Source: Spirochaetota bacterium (GTDB taxonomy: Bacteria; Spirochaetota; UBA4802; JAFGJZ01). From it: a stretch of 64,000 nt of DNA. Under the pieces are notes generated by a model, which saw only the letters and a list, made by a program, of their open reading frames with translations, ran no database searches and was not told the DNA's origin. The position numbers were made by a program, and so were the translations under genes. Of this stretch, positions 1 to 8,821 are shown one piece after another; positions within the stretch are counted from its first letter, which is position 1; each line of letters opens with the position of its first letter. Where the stretch lies: NCBI GenBank assembly GCA_027858855.1, contig JAQIBV010000036.1:1-64000 (forward strand). The letters are read 5' to 3'.

Positions 1-315
1 TCGTTTTTGACGTATATGATGCGTTTTACCAATATTACACCAGAGTACTTGACGACTATTACTCGACAAATATCAGAAAAAGGAGAAGATATAGTTATGT
101 CAACTGCCATGAAATTAAAAGAAGAAGGTAAGCTTGAAGGTAAGCTTGAAGGTAAACTCGAAGGCATACTTGAGGGCAAACTCGAGGGTATCCATGAAGG
201 CGTTACAAAAGGTAAACTCGAAACAGCCAGGGCTATGCTCAAAGAAGGTATCTCGATAGCAATGATATCCAAATGTACAGGCCTTTCAGAAACAGAGATC
301 GCTTCGAATAAATAA
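1..315 (+). CDS. Rpn-family nuclease/putative transposase, C-terminal part (partial at left edge)
   Basis: The frame is open to the left edge, so only the tail of the protein is visible. It ends in a charged helical repeat of KLEG units (imperfect 12-bp DNA repeats at about 128-190). A short helical tail follows with the motif TGLSETEIAS. This repeat plus a final LSExEI-type segment is typical of the C-terminus of the Rpn/PD-(D/E)XK recombination-promoting nuclease (transposase_31-like) family; the catalytic domain would lie upstream, outside the window. These genes are mobile or multicopy in many bacteria. A second, frameshifted copy of the same tail lies at 14077-14191, which supports a multicopy element. 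The family call rests on the tail only. Confidence 0.6.
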   Translation, partial: SFLTYMMRFTNITPEYLTTITRQISEKGEDIVMSTAMKLKEEGKLEGKLEGKLEGILEGKLEGIHEGVTKGKLETARAMLKEGISIAMISKCTGLSETEIASNK

Positions 316-376
316 TTGTCCCGTTAGGGTCACGAAAGCTATTCCTCGATATTTATACCTTTGTAGCAACCAAACG

Positions 377-422
377 GGCCGCTCTGTAGTGTTACGATGC
401 ATCATGACACTACAGAGCGGCC
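377..422. repeat. 46-bp palindrome downstream of the Rpn-type gene
   Basis: Two perfect 16-bp arms (377-392 and 407-422) flank a 14-nt spacer that is itself partly palindromic around GATGCATC. It lies 62 bp after the stop codon. No long T-tract follows, so it may be a factor-dependent terminator or the relic of a small inverted-repeat element. Confidence 0.6.
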
Positions 423-736
423 TTTACGATGCTTTTCTATGTAACCTTTGCAACCTCTGCAACCTCTGCGATCTTTGCGAGTGACTTTTTTTCTTCAAGA
501 TTCCTGCATTCGCAGTAATGACATTGAACCGATTATACACCGGAAATACACTGAACAGGGCACTCAGACGAGCGTCTTTACTGTGCGACTTTGCGTGACT
601 TTCTTGCCTCGAAAAACCTGCACTTGTGCTGAGCTTGCCGAAGAGATACGCTCGGCCGAGCGTCTTTACAATTCTTCCTTGTTCATTCTTCACTATTCAT
701 TATTAATTGCTTTTTTGCCTTTTCCATTGCCTTTTT
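423..736. other. Non-coding, decayed stretch
   Basis: I see no credible gene here. The sequence is made of short, low-complexity, reiterated words, such as repeated CAACCTCTG and CTTTGCG blocks and two GAGCGTCTTTAC segments. The open frames crossing it are repetitive and lack start signals. The stretch separates an Rpn-type tail from a kinase fragment whose upstream part is missing, so it probably marks a deletion or insertion junction. Confidence 0.5.
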
Positions 737-1171
737 TCAGCACTGGCTTCTGGTATGGATGATTTTATAACCAAGCCTATTGTGCCAGAAGCGTTAAAGG
801 CCGTGCTTGATCGACATTTGTTTAAGGAGGAAAATACAGATCAAATGAGAAACAAAGTTAAACAGAGGGTTTTTGATCGGACCGGGCATAATGAAAAACT
901 CTATAATATGCTGGTGGAGATAGGGTTAAGAACCATACCACAATATATGGAAAAACTGGAAAAGTATATAAAAAAATCGGATTATAAAGAGCTAAAAATT
1001 ACCGCTCACTCGCTGAAAGGAGCGTCGTTAAACCTTGCTATTTCAGAGGTGGCGGATATTGCCGGAGAAATCCAGAACCTGGCAACTACAGAGAATGATA
1101 TAGCAAAAATAGAGATACTTTACAAGAAGTTGGTCAACGAGTGGGAAATTGTACGAAAGGATCTGCAGTAA
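737..1171 (+). pseudogene. C-terminal fragment of a hybrid sensor kinase (end of receiver domain plus Hpt domain)
   Basis: The readable frame opens with SALASGMDDFITKPI, which is the last third of a response-regulator receiver domain (the GMDD...KP segment after beta-4). A short linker leads to an Hpt domain with the phosphotransfer motif AHSLKGAS; the phospho-accepting histidine codon is at 1007-1009. The receiver's acidic pocket and phospho-Asp, and all kinase domains, are missing, and the DNA before 737 is unrelated filler. This is therefore the 3' end of a hybrid histidine kinase gene. A stand-alone Hpt protein starting at the ATG at 845 is possible (AAGGAGG lies 13-14 nt upstream), but the in-frame receiver remnant argues for decay. 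Confidence 0.65.
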
Positions 1172-1210
1172 TGAAAGATAGATATTTTTGGACAAAAAAA
1201 CCGTATTCGC

Positions 1211-1239
1211 TTGACTAAAAATTATCATTTTTGTATTTG
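1211..1239 (+). promoter_or_regulatory. Promoter of tRNA-Ala
   Basis: TTGACT (1211-1216), then a 17-nt spacer, then TATTTG (1234-1239) with an upstream TG. The tRNA begins 10 nt downstream of the -10 element. Confidence 0.45.
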
Positions 1240-1248
1240 TTTTCTTAT

Positions 1249-1321
1249 GGGGATGTAGCTCAGCTGGGAGAGCACCACAATGGCATTGTGGGGGTCGCGT
1301 GTTCGAGCCACGTCATCTCCA
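1249..1321 (+). tRNA. tRNA-Ala (anticodon GGC)
   Basis: A 73-nt cloverleaf. The 7-bp acceptor stem is GGGGATG/CATCTCC with one G-U pair. The D-arm is GCTC/GAGC, and the anticodon stem CCACA/TGTGG closes a loop with GGC at positions 34-36. The T-arm carries TTCGAGC. CCA is not encoded. It is followed by a strong terminator and preceded by its own promoter, so it is a single-gene unit. It reads GCC/GCU codons. Confidence 0.95.
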
Positions 1322-1341
1322 ATTTTACAGGGTAACCAAAA

Positions 1342-1391
1342 CGCCCCGCACCACTTTGATAAATTTGACAAAGTGGTGCGGGGCGTTTTTT
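1342..1391 (+). terminator. Intrinsic terminator of tRNA-Ala
   Basis: A perfect 17-bp GC-rich stem (1342-1358 with 1369-1385) and a 10-nt loop, directly followed by six T residues. Confidence 0.9.
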
Positions 1392-1560
1392 CGCAAACTT
1401 TCCGGTATGCTGTCTGATCTTCTCCAGGATAATGTACAGCAAGAATTCCCCATTTGATATTTTTATGCCATTTTCCTGCAGGCGGAATTCTTTGTTTCAA
1501 GAGTTGAACGGAAAAAGCTGTTCAGCAGAATATACAGCTGTATTGTTCATGGATCTGGAA

Positions 1561-1576
1561 ACCGGAACAGTCCGGT
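1561..1576 (-). terminator. Small hairpin after the SNF2 gene
   Basis: ACCGGA/TCCGGT arms around a 4-nt loop, 4-5 bp past the stop codon of the minus-strand SNF2 gene. The T-tract is poor, so termination here is only a suggestion. Confidence 0.3.
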
Positions 1577-1580
1577 ATTA

Positions 1581-4500
1581 TCAGCCGAGGATATAATCAA
1601 TATCATCTTTAGTGAGAGACTTGAAAAATGACTTTTCTTCAGTTATCAGATTGTCCACAAGGTTTTTCTTCTTATTCTGAAGCTGCTGCATCTTCTCTTC
1701 AATTGTATTTTTTACAATTAATCGGTAGGCAATAACCTTGTTCTTTTGGCCAATACGGTGACTTCTGTCGACCGCCTGGCTCTCGACTGCGGGGTTCCAC
1801 CAGGGATCAAAAATAATTACATAGTCTGCCGCGGTCAGGTTGATGCCAACACCACCGGCCTTTATACTTAAAAGAAAAACTTTGATTTTTTCATCTTCCT
1901 GGAACTGTTTTATCTGCAGTTCCCTCTTCTTTGTGCTACCGTCTATATAAGAATATTGCCACTTCATGGAGTCGCAATATCCACGAATAATTTTCAAAGA
2001 CTCAACAAACTGGGAAAAGATCAAAACCTTGTGATCTTCCTGAACTATCTCTTCTACAAGATCTTTTAATACTTCAAATTTTGCTGATTCAACAACGTCG
2101 AACTTTTCGTCGACAAGCATAGGAAATAGCGCAATTTGTCTAAGTCTCAGCATGGCTTCAAGGATTGCCATTGTGGAGCCCCGTAGCCCTTTCTGTTTAA
2201 TCTTTTTGTCAAGATCTCCTTTGGCTTTCTTTCGAAATGATTCATAAAGTTTGCGTTGTTTGGGATGCATCTCTACATAATAGGTGATCTCTTCCTTGTC
2301 AGGCAGATCGGGAGCAACATCCTCCTTTTTGCGACGCATGATAAAAGGAAACACAGTTTTTCTTAAAGCTTCTGCACTATCAGCATCGTTGTGCTTTTCA
2401 ATTGGTAAAAGATAGTTTTTTCTGAACGAGGTTTTTGTTCCCAGTAGTCCGGGATGTAAAAATTCTATTTGTGAATACAGGTCGGAACAAGAATTTTCGA
2501 CAGGAGTACCGGTAAGTGAAATTCGGTGAAGGGCTGTGAGTGATCGTATTGCCTTGAACGATTGCGATTCCGCATTTTTTATTGCCTGGGCTTCGTCAAT
2601 TACTGCGTAAAAAAAGTCAATATCCTGTAATACATTCAAATCCCGAGCAAGGGTGTGATAGCTTGTTATTACAATATCGTATGATAATATGTGATCAATC
2701 TCTTTAGATCTGTTGCTACCGATATGCACCAGGGTACTGAAACCTGTGCAGAATCGTTCAATTTCTGATAACCAGTTCTGCATTGTGCTGACTGGAACAA
2801 CAAGAATCGAAGTTCTAAACATGCCGATCTCTTTTAGTTTCTGAAACAGAGCCAGTGTCTGTACTGTTTTGCCAAGCCCCATGTCGTCGGCAAGACAACC
2901 ATTGATGCCGAACTCCTGAAGAAACATAAGCCATCGGTATCCCTCTTTCTGGTAGTCGCGCAGTTGTGCATTAAACTTTTTAGGCAGTGTGTATTTCTTT
3001 ATTCTTTTAAAGTTTCGTAGTCGGTTATACAGGGCAATTGTCTCATCCAGTTTTTCTTTTTCATTGTCAGATAGTTGATCATGAAGCTCTTCTATTAGAG
3101 CGAAGTTGTACCTGGACAGACGATATGAGTCTCCCTCTTTTTGTGTATTCTTTGATATTGTTCTTAACTGTTCGATATCTTCCGGGCTAAGGGGGATGTA
3201 TTCATCTTTATGACGTATGAGCCCAGATTTGAGGAGCTCCTCGTCAATAGTCAGGATGTGCTCGTTTCCTTCGTCATCGTTATATGTGACATCAATACTG
3301 AACCAGTCGATACCGGTGTTTACGCGTTTCGCTATTTTACTGCCACCCGACATGGGACGTATCTTTTTTTCTTTGTATCTGATTTCGAATCCGTTTAGAG
3401 CCAGTTCAGAACCTAATTCAAGAAGCAAAGATTGAGCATCCGGGTAATTAATACTGAATGTTTCGGGTGTCGTTGCTGGCGCTTCTATATCTTCAAGGTG
3501 AATTTCACACTTGATGATAGCCTTTAATATAGTACCGATATAGGCTGCCTCTATTTCATTGTCACGTATGTGAAGAAGTAGTTCGGTAGAATCATTATCT
3601 ATAACTTCCAGCAGCTTGGATTCGTGACCAGCCTCAATTTCACGGGAACCATACCGGAAGAACGTGGAAAGTGTTAATCGACCTGCTTCTCCTTCAATGT
3701 AAAGAACCGGAACTGGCACAGTATAAAGAAAGCGGATCTCTTTCTTGTTGAATAAGACCGTAACCTTTTTTGAAATATGTTCTGCAACATAACTGCTAAT
3801 TTTATTTATCTCGCTTGGGTATAACTCTTTTTTAGATTGTAGAGCATGCAGAAGTGCAGTTGTTTTTGGGCATCGGTTAGATATATAGAGATTTAATGAT
3901 TCGGTAATTGCTGCATAGCTATGCACGGACGGAATACATTGATCGATTGTTACTGATTCGTCATCAGAGTTTTTTTTGTTAAAATGTATAATCGGAGTAA
4001 AGACTACTGTTCCATCGGTTGAATCGACACTGCTTCCCCTAAGGTATGTAACGTAGCGAACTTTGAATGTAATTGTGATGTGCGAGATCCTAATTATGTT
4101 TAAATCCACATGATTTTTATTTTGTTGAAAACGAAGCGGAAGCTCAGAGCCAGGTTTAATAAAGTCCAGAACTTCAGTCAGAGGAACTTCATTTCTGTTC
4201 AGAAGCAGAGCATAAAGAGTTTTGCAATTTTCCGGTAATGGTACTGTTAGTTTTTTCGGGTTGAACTCTTCTATGCGACCGGGGCTCCCGTCCTTTTTGA
4301 TGTATTGAAGCCCACTGCGAAGGTAGTACTTGCCAAAGATAGAATCTTCGCGAATAAGAAGCACGAAGGTAAACCTTCCATTGGGTTGCGGATTATCTGT
4401 TTTTGGCAGTATGTCATCTAAAAATAGTGTGTCATTGTTTTGTGCGTTATGCTTTAATTCGAAAACTCTGTCTGACGAATTTTGCAGTAACTTGGTTCGC

Positions 4501-4823
4501 TGTTGAACTACCTGACTGAAATCAGGCAATGAGTCAAGCTGGTTTGATTCATAAAAATGAGAAATTCCATCTTCGATTTCAAGAAGTACCGCTCCAATAT
4601 GTTTACAGATATCAGGGTAGGGGCAGTTACAGTGAAATTGCCTTTTCTCAGAGTTGATAAAAACATGGTAACCCCGCCGTCCGCTACCCAGTACAACCGC
4701 TCTGATATTCGGATAGTCATCGTCATTAATATGTTTTACATATCCATTATTATAATAATCCAGAGCTCGTGAATATATTTTGCTTCCGAGCAGATTTTTG
4801 ATCTGGTTTCTGATGTATGACAT
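1581..4823 (-). CDS. SWIM zinc-finger SNF2-family DEAD/DEAH helicase
   Basis: A 1080-residue superfamily-2 helicase of the HepA/RapA/SNF2 type. Near the N-terminus is a SWIM zinc-binding motif (C65, C67, C73, H75). A long middle region (about 100-600) corresponds to the SNF2-associated segment of bacterial SWIM-SNF2 proteins. The ATPase core follows: motif I DDMGLGKT (about residue 650), motif II DEAQ (about 742), motif III LTGTPVENS, and in the second RecA lobe AADYVIIFDPWWNP and QAVDRSHRIGQ (motifs V/VI). All catalytic motifs look intact, so it should be an active ATP-dependent DNA translocase remodelling protein-DNA or RNA-polymerase complexes. Substrate is unknown. It is monocistronic; neighbours on both sides are unrelated. 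Confidence 0.93.
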   Translation of the reverse strand: MSYIRNQIKNLLGSKIYSRALDYYNNGYVKHINDDDYPNIRAVVLGSGRRGYHVFINSEKRQFHCNCPYPDICKHIGAVLLEIEDGISHFYESNQLDSLPDFSQVVQQRTKLLQNSSDRVFELKHNAQNNDTLFLDDILPKTDNPQPNGRFTFVLLIREDSIFGKYYLRSGLQYIKKDGSPGRIEEFNPKKLTVPLPENCKTLYALLLNRNEVPLTEVLDFIKPGSELPLRFQQNKNHVDLNIIRISHITITFKVRYVTYLRGSSVDSTDGTVVFTPIIHFNKKNSDDESVTIDQCIPSVHSYAAITESLNLYISNRCPKTTALLHALQSKKELYPSEINKISSYVAEHISKKVTVLFNKKEIRFLYTVPVPVLYIEGEAGRLTLSTFFRYGSREIEAGHESKLLEVIDNDSTELLLHIRDNEIEAAYIGTILKAIIKCEIHLEDIEAPATTPETFSINYPDAQSLLLELGSELALNGFEIRYKEKKIRPMSGGSKIAKRVNTGIDWFSIDVTYNDDEGNEHILTIDEELLKSGLIRHKDEYIPLSPEDIEQLRTISKNTQKEGDSYRLSRYNFALIEELHDQLSDNEKEKLDETIALYNRLRNFKRIKKYTLPKKFNAQLRDYQKEGYRWLMFLQEFGINGCLADDMGLGKTVQTLALFQKLKEIGMFRTSILVVPVSTMQNWLSEIERFCTGFSTLVHIGSNRSKEIDHILSYDIVITSYHTLARDLNVLQDIDFFYAVIDEAQAIKNAESQSFKAIRSLTALHRISLTGTPVENSCSDLYSQIEFLHPGLLGTKTSFRKNYLLPIEKHNDADSAEALRKTVFPFIMRRKKEDVAPDLPDKEEITYYVEMHPKQRKLYESFRKKAKGDLDKKIKQKGLRGSTMAILEAMLRLRQIALFPMLVDEKFDVVESAKFEVLKDLVEEIVQEDHKVLIFSQFVESLKIIRGYCDSMKWQYSYIDGSTKKRELQIKQFQEDEKIKVFLLSIKAGGVGINLTAADYVIIFDPWWNPAVESQAVDRSHRIGQKNKVIAYRLIVKNTIEEKMQQLQNKKKNLVDNLITEEKSFFKSLTKDDIDYILG

Positions 4824-4872
4824 TTTAATTATCCTGTAAATTTATAGAGTAAATGATATCGATCATGTTCGA

Positions 4873-4913
4873 TTTGCATTACTTCCCCCGCTGCGCGGGG
4901 GAAGTAATGCAAA
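4873..4913. repeat. GC-core hairpin repeat, copy 1 (perfect 19-bp arms)
   Basis: Perfect inverted repeat with arms 4873-4891 and 4895-4913 and a 3-nt loop. The core is TTCCCCCGC-tgc-GCGGGGGAA, and the outer arms (TTTGCATTAC) are specific to this copy. The same core recurs at 4942, 5005 and 46991. Confidence 0.85.
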
Positions 4914-4941
4914 GTTAGGATCAAGCGACCTGTATTTTCTA

Positions 4942-4963
4942 TTCCCCGCCTTCGTAGGGGGAA
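4942..4963. repeat. GC-core hairpin repeat, copy 2 (imperfect)
   Basis: TTCCCC (4942-4947) and GGGGAA (4958-4963) with a disturbed centre. It is a decayed version of the core in the neighbouring copies, sharing the following word AGTACAAA-like with copy 1. Confidence 0.6.
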
Positions 4964-5004
4964 GCAGTACAAAATTCGGATTAATACTGATTTGTATTTA
5001 TCTT

Positions 5005-5026
5005 TTCCCCCGCTTCAGCGGGGGAA
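5005..5026. repeat. GC-core hairpin repeat, copy 3
   Basis: Nine-bp arms TTCCCCCGC (5005-5013) and GCGGGGGAA (5018-5026) around TTCA. With copies 1 and 2 it fills the gap between two minus-strand genes, where it could also act as a transcription barrier. Confidence 0.75.
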
Positions 5027-5060
5027 TCATATATATGATTTGGTTCTATACTGATCCGTC

Positions 5061-5321
5061 TTAACGGGATCTTTTTCTGATAATGAAAAAAAGCAGGCCA
5101 ATAATGGTAAGCGATAACAGAACCGAGGCTGCGTAACTCAGTTTCCCTGTCGCTATATCTGGAAGAAAGAGTTGAGCATCAATAACAGCGAAATAGTTAA
5201 AGCGTGAAAAATCACAGTTTTTTATAGCATCAATCAATAATATGACTATATGTGTTAGCGCAGTAATTAAAACATAGATGCCAATAGCATAGGCAAGATT
5301 TTTAAAAAAAGAATATTTCAT
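5061..5321 (-). CDS. Small two-helix membrane protein, unknown function
   Basis: Eighty-six residues if translation starts at the ATG at 5321, preceded by AAGGTA about 13 nt upstream; a 101-residue form starting at 5366 is less likely. Two hydrophobic segments are evident: residues about 8-32 (AYAIGIYVLITALTHIVILLI) cut here by the loop, and about 60-80 (ASVLLSLTIIGLLFFII), followed by a positive RKRSR tail. I recognise no family. It lies 115 bp downstream of the beta-barrel gene on the same strand, so it could be the last gene of that operon or a separate unit. Confidence 0.55.
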   Translation of the reverse strand: MKYSFFKNLAYAIGIYVLITALTHIVILLIDAIKNCDFSRFNYFAVIDAQLFLPDIATGKLSYAASVLLSLTIIGLLFFIIRKRSR

Positions 5322-5435
5322 AATCGGTATTTTTACCTTAAATTCATTTTTAAATTTAAAGCACAAAGATGTTCAAATCCCCTGAAATTGTAAAGGGTAT
5401 TTCACTCTGAATTTTGCAAAAATAATCACGCAATT

Positions 5436-6668
5436 TTAGAATTTCATAGCGGCCGAAAAAAGTATGGCGCTGTTATACCCGGTGTGGTGCGGCCCAAGTT
5501 CACCTTTATCGCCATCTGTAAGTAGCCACTGATCAACCGGTATACGTACTGTAAGATTGAGGGTAAGTCCCTGGAAGGGTTCGTGTTCGCTTTTTATAAA
5601 TGGAAGAAGAGAGAAATCTTCCATATTCAAAAGTACGATTCCGGATACTCGTGTAAAGTCGGAAATGTTGTATACTGTATTGAAAAAAAGATAATGCTTC
5701 CTGTAAAGATCCGAGTAGCCCTTGACCGAAACCCGCTCTTCAGGGGGGGATTGATCCCATTGATCTGTACCATACAGATCCGAGAGATCATCATCATTGT
5801 CAAGATAGCCGTCACCGTTATATAAATATTGTAGCATAAGATACAGGTCGCCCTTTAGTATGGAATAGTCTACACCGATAGCAGCCTGTAAGCCGTCGTA
5901 TTCAGGATTGTTTTGGCCGTCATGGCTGTAGAGTGTATCCAGGGCGAATCCCGCGATTGCATCGAATTTAAGTGAAAACCCGCCATAGTGTACAGGGACT
6001 CCAGATCCGCGATCAACAGGTTGTTGTAGGGCATACAACGCCTGAATACTGAACAACGAGCTGTGATAATCACCACTTAAACCTGCAAGCGGTCGCGAGT
6101 ATCCTGAGTATTGCTGATACGGATTCTTTCGGTCGGCCGCAAAAATTTGATATTTATAATCTTCAAAGTGGTAAAAGGCAATTGTTGTTCCCAGTGCACC
6201 CTGCAGCCGTGCTTCTGGATAAAGAGGGTTTTGCGGGTTTATAAGATCACTTGGTTTGAAGCCCTGCCCGTATCCAAAGGGAATGCGCATATAACCGGCA
6301 TCGATGTCAATCTTTTCGCCACGTATTGACATGTAGAGTCGTTCCAATTCGGCATCGGTATGAAGCTCTTCTTCTTTTGCGGAACTTGCACTAGTGTTGA
6401 CAGCCGCGTGAATAACTCCCCTGCTGCCAACTGCAGCCTTCATTCGGATATTAGCAAACTGTTCGGCATTCCAGGTGAACCCGCCATAGGGAGTGCTGTA
6501 GGTAGTTCCATTTGATTCTACTATGCCAGAGAAAACAGGTTCATCTGAAAGAATAGTTGCGGTAGAATTCAGAAGAACTAGAGCCAACAGAATGATTTTA
6601 ATTGTCAATAATTCTGGAATTATCTGACCTGATTTTTTTTGCCGGTTAAGGTATCCGGACTGTTTCAT
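5436..6668 (-). CDS. Outer-membrane beta-barrel protein at the end of the ABC/LolA operon
   Basis: The start at 6668 is chosen because GAGAGG lies 6-7 nt upstream; the longer frame would overlap the preceding gene. The 410-residue product has an N-terminal hydrophobic signal (about 20-40) and then alternating aromatic/hydrophobic beta-strand patterns. It carries a GYGQGFKPSDLINPQNPL segment like the DxxNP motifs of bacterial barrel proteins. It ends in phenylalanine (AAMKF), the classical C-terminal signature of outer-membrane proteins recognised by the BAM machinery. No enzyme motif is visible. It is the distal gene of a seven-gene unit with an ABC transporter and a LolA-like carrier, which suggests a porin or acceptor role for the exported substrate. 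The exact family is not recognised. Confidence 0.7.
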   Translation of the reverse strand: MKQSGYLNRQKKSGQIIPELLTIKIILLALVLLNSTATILSDEPVFSGIVESNGTTYSTPYGGFTWNAEQFANIRMKAAVGSRGVIHAAVNTSASSAKEEELHTDAELERLYMSIRGEKIDIDAGYMRIPFGYGQGFKPSDLINPQNPLYPEARLQGALGTTIAFYHFEDYKYQIFAADRKNPYQQYSGYSRPLAGLSGDYHSSLFSIQALYALQQPVDRGSGVPVHYGGFSLKFDAIAGFALDTLYSHDGQNNPEYDGLQAAIGVDYSILKGDLYLMLQYLYNGDGYLDNDDDLSDLYGTDQWDQSPPEERVSVKGYSDLYRKHYLFFNTVYNISDFTRVSGIVLLNMEDFSLLPFIKSEHEPFQGLTLNLTVRIPVDQWLLTDGDKGELGPHHTGYNSAILFSAAMKF

Positions 6669-6706
6669 AATAACCTCTCTATAATTATTCAGCTTGTTTT
6701 TAAAAA

Positions 6707-7453
6707 TCACCTTTCCAGGTTTCTCATGCTGAATGTTGATGCCGGTATTGGTTTATCAATAACAACATTGTCAAGTTTGAAAACGGTACGGCTTCCCTTG
6801 CGCAAGAGATCCCTTATCTCGCTTTCAACCGGAAACATTCTGTTCCCAATTTTTTTTGAACGAATCAGTTTGTACTCCTTAAGTTTTGCCCCTGAAAGCG
6901 CAAATAGCTCGTATTTCATCAACTCGTGATTGTCTTTGGTAACCCAAAGTTTTTGCTTCGGATAACTTTCTGTCTTTTTTATTGCAGTCAGGTCGAGAAT
7001 CCAGCAATCTTTGCCGCCTGTTTTTTCCGAGCCGGACAGTTCAGCTGTGTATCTTTTGGATAGTCTTTCGTTTTCGATAGTATCTTCATAGCTTAAGTCG
7101 GAGCCCATCATGGACTCTTTTAACATGTGCCCGGAAATAAGCATGACCTGTTCGGTATCGGGCGAATAGACATAAAGTCGGCCATCTTTTTTCAGGTACT
7201 TGGTTTCCCGATCTTCACTGTTGGTAAATTCTATAAAACTATTTTCGTTGCCCTTTGCAAATGCTTTGAACTCTTTAACAAAGCGTTTGCCCTTGTATTC
7301 TATGATGATTTCTCCTGTGTATTTGATCGAATCATATCGTTCATTATCATCTACACTTTTCAGTAGTGATTTGGCAGTTGGTGTATTTTGTGCAATTAGA
7401 ATTGAAAACAGTAATATAACTGTGACAGAAGCGAGAATGTTGAATTTTTTCAT
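6707..7453 (-). CDS. LolA-like periplasmic outer-membrane lipoprotein-sorting protein
   Basis: Translation is placed at the ATG at 7453, preceded by AAGGAG. The 248-residue product begins with a signal peptide (MKKFNILASVTVILLFSILIA; cleavage near AQN). The mature part follows the half-barrel pattern of LolA-like sorting proteins: KSLLKSVDDNERYDSIKYTG, EYKGKRFVKEFKAFAKG, FTNSEDRETKYLKKDGRLYVYSPD, and a late W-V-T-K-D segment before the C-terminal strands. This family binds lipidated or hydrophobic cargo in the periplasm. It sits between two FtsX-type permeases and a beta-barrel gene, consistent with shuttling cargo from inner to outer membrane. It is not the canonical LolA (no LolC/E neighbours of the housekeeping type), and the cargo is unknown. 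Confidence 0.8.
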   Translation of the reverse strand: MKKFNILASVTVILLFSILIAQNTPTAKSLLKSVDDNERYDSIKYTGEIIIEYKGKRFVKEFKAFAKGNENSFIEFTNSEDRETKYLKKDGRLYVYSPDTEQVMLISGHMLKESMMGSDLSYEDTIENERLSKRYTAELSGSEKTGGKDCWILDLTAIKKTESYPKQKLWVTKDNHELMKYELFALSGAKLKEYKLIRSKKIGNRMFPVESEIRDLLRKGSRTVFKLDNVVIDKPIPASTFSMRNLER

Positions 7454-7535
7454 TGTGAATCTCCTTGGTCGGAAAGAAACAGAGCTGTCAATCCGACAGA
7501 TTAAAAGTAATATCCCGAAACCGGTATTATCGGGT

Positions 7536-8810
7536 TTATCGCCGTAGCGCCTCGACTGGTAGAATAAACGCACTCTTAAGTGAAGGAAAAAGCGTGCAGA
7601 TTCCGGTTACAATAATTCCAAAAAAGAAGCCTTCAATAATGGTCGCAAAAGAGAAGTCCAGATATAGTGTACCGGATATAGGAAAATCTTTCATGCCTCC
7701 ACCTGTCATTATATTCATGTCGATAGGGTAGAGTGATCCCAAGTAGGATGCAATGCCGCCCGTCAATGCACCAACGGCAGCCCCCAGTGTACTTAGTATG
7801 AGAGCCTCCAAAAAGAATACAATGACTATTTCAGTCCGCTTCATGCCAAGGGCGCCCATCATACCTATTTCTTTTATTCTTTCGTGGATAATCATGAGCA
7901 TAGTGTTGATTATCAGAAAGCTTGCAATAATCTGAAATACCGCAAAAATTATAAGATATAATCCGGTCATTGACTGAAACATTGCAACCCAGTAGTTTTC
8001 ATCCCACTCTTTTATAACCGAGTCTTTTGGCAAAACAGAGCGCAGACGGTTTCGAAGCGATGATGAATCACGACTGTCGTGTGCGAATACAACCAGCTGC
8101 TGTGTCGCATCATCAAGTCCCAATATTTTTTGTAAACGGTCGATGGGTACAACGATTGTATCTTCATCAAATTTTTGGTAATCGAAGGAGAAGATTCCTG
8201 TAATAACGGGATTCCAGTACTTGTCAGAGAATTGAGCCGATACCATTTTAAGTGGAATGGAGTCACCTATTTTAAGACCGGTTTTTTGTGCCATAACCTT
8301 TCCAATAGCACACCCATTTGTGTCTGTTTCAGGAAAGTGGCCGTCGATAATACCGTTAGTTTTCTTTGTGAGGTTCAGGTCGTTTATTGCAGTCTCTTTT
8401 TCAATATTGATTCCCCAGATCAGGGCATGTTTTTTGGTACTGTCGAATAGTGTTGCATATGTAGTTATGCGCGGCAGTACGGCGCGTACTCCGTCCATGG
8501 TTTCAATTTGTTGTATCAATGATTGTGAACTTGCACCATCGGCGACAGGAAACTGTACCGGATAGGATTCACGGTCAGCGTCATACCGGGCCGAGACGAT
8601 TGAGACATGACCGGTTTCATATGTGCGAACAATGTCTTCAAGGCCGGTAAACATGCCATCTATCCATGAACGCATTATAATAATAAAGAACACAGCAATA
8701 GCTACTGCAATAATGCACAGTGCGGTTCGTCTTCCATTGCGCCATATGTTACGCCAGGCTATGGTGGTAAGTGCCATGATACCACTGATTCTGTTTTTAA
8801 TATTTGTCAT
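7536..8810 (-). CDS. ABC transporter permease (MacB/FtsX type), second subunit
   Basis: A 424-residue permease with the MacB/LolC topology. There is a first transmembrane helix at about 25-48, after TTIAWRNIWRNGRRT. A periplasmic domain of roughly 220 residues follows, then three C-terminal helices (about 285-310, 330-360, 385-415) in the FtsX domain with ERIKEIGMMGALGMKRTEI, the cytoplasmic coupling segment. The start at 8810 has GAGAGG upstream and lies 11 bp after the preceding permease stop. It pairs with the 583-residue permease and the ATPase at 10570-11253 to make a heteromeric mechanotransmission-type ABC system that pushes periplasmic or membrane-embedded substrates rather than forming a classical channel. 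Confidence 0.9.
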   Translation of the reverse strand: MTNIKNRISGIMALTTIAWRNIWRNGRRTALCIIAVAIAVFFIIIMRSWIDGMFTGLEDIVRTYETGHVSIVSARYDADRESYPVQFPVADGASSQSLIQQIETMDGVRAVLPRITTYATLFDSTKKHALIWGINIEKETAINDLNLTKKTNGIIDGHFPETDTNGCAIGKVMAQKTGLKIGDSIPLKMVSAQFSDKYWNPVITGIFSFDYQKFDEDTIVVPIDRLQKILGLDDATQQLVVFAHDSRDSSSLRNRLRSVLPKDSVIKEWDENYWVAMFQSMTGLYLIIFAVFQIIASFLIINTMLMIIHERIKEIGMMGALGMKRTEIVIVFFLEALILSTLGAAVGALTGGIASYLGSLYPIDMNIMTGGGMKDFPISGTLYLDFSFATIIEGFFFGIIVTGICTLFPSLKSAFILPVEALRR

Positions 8811-8821
8811 TACGGCCCTCT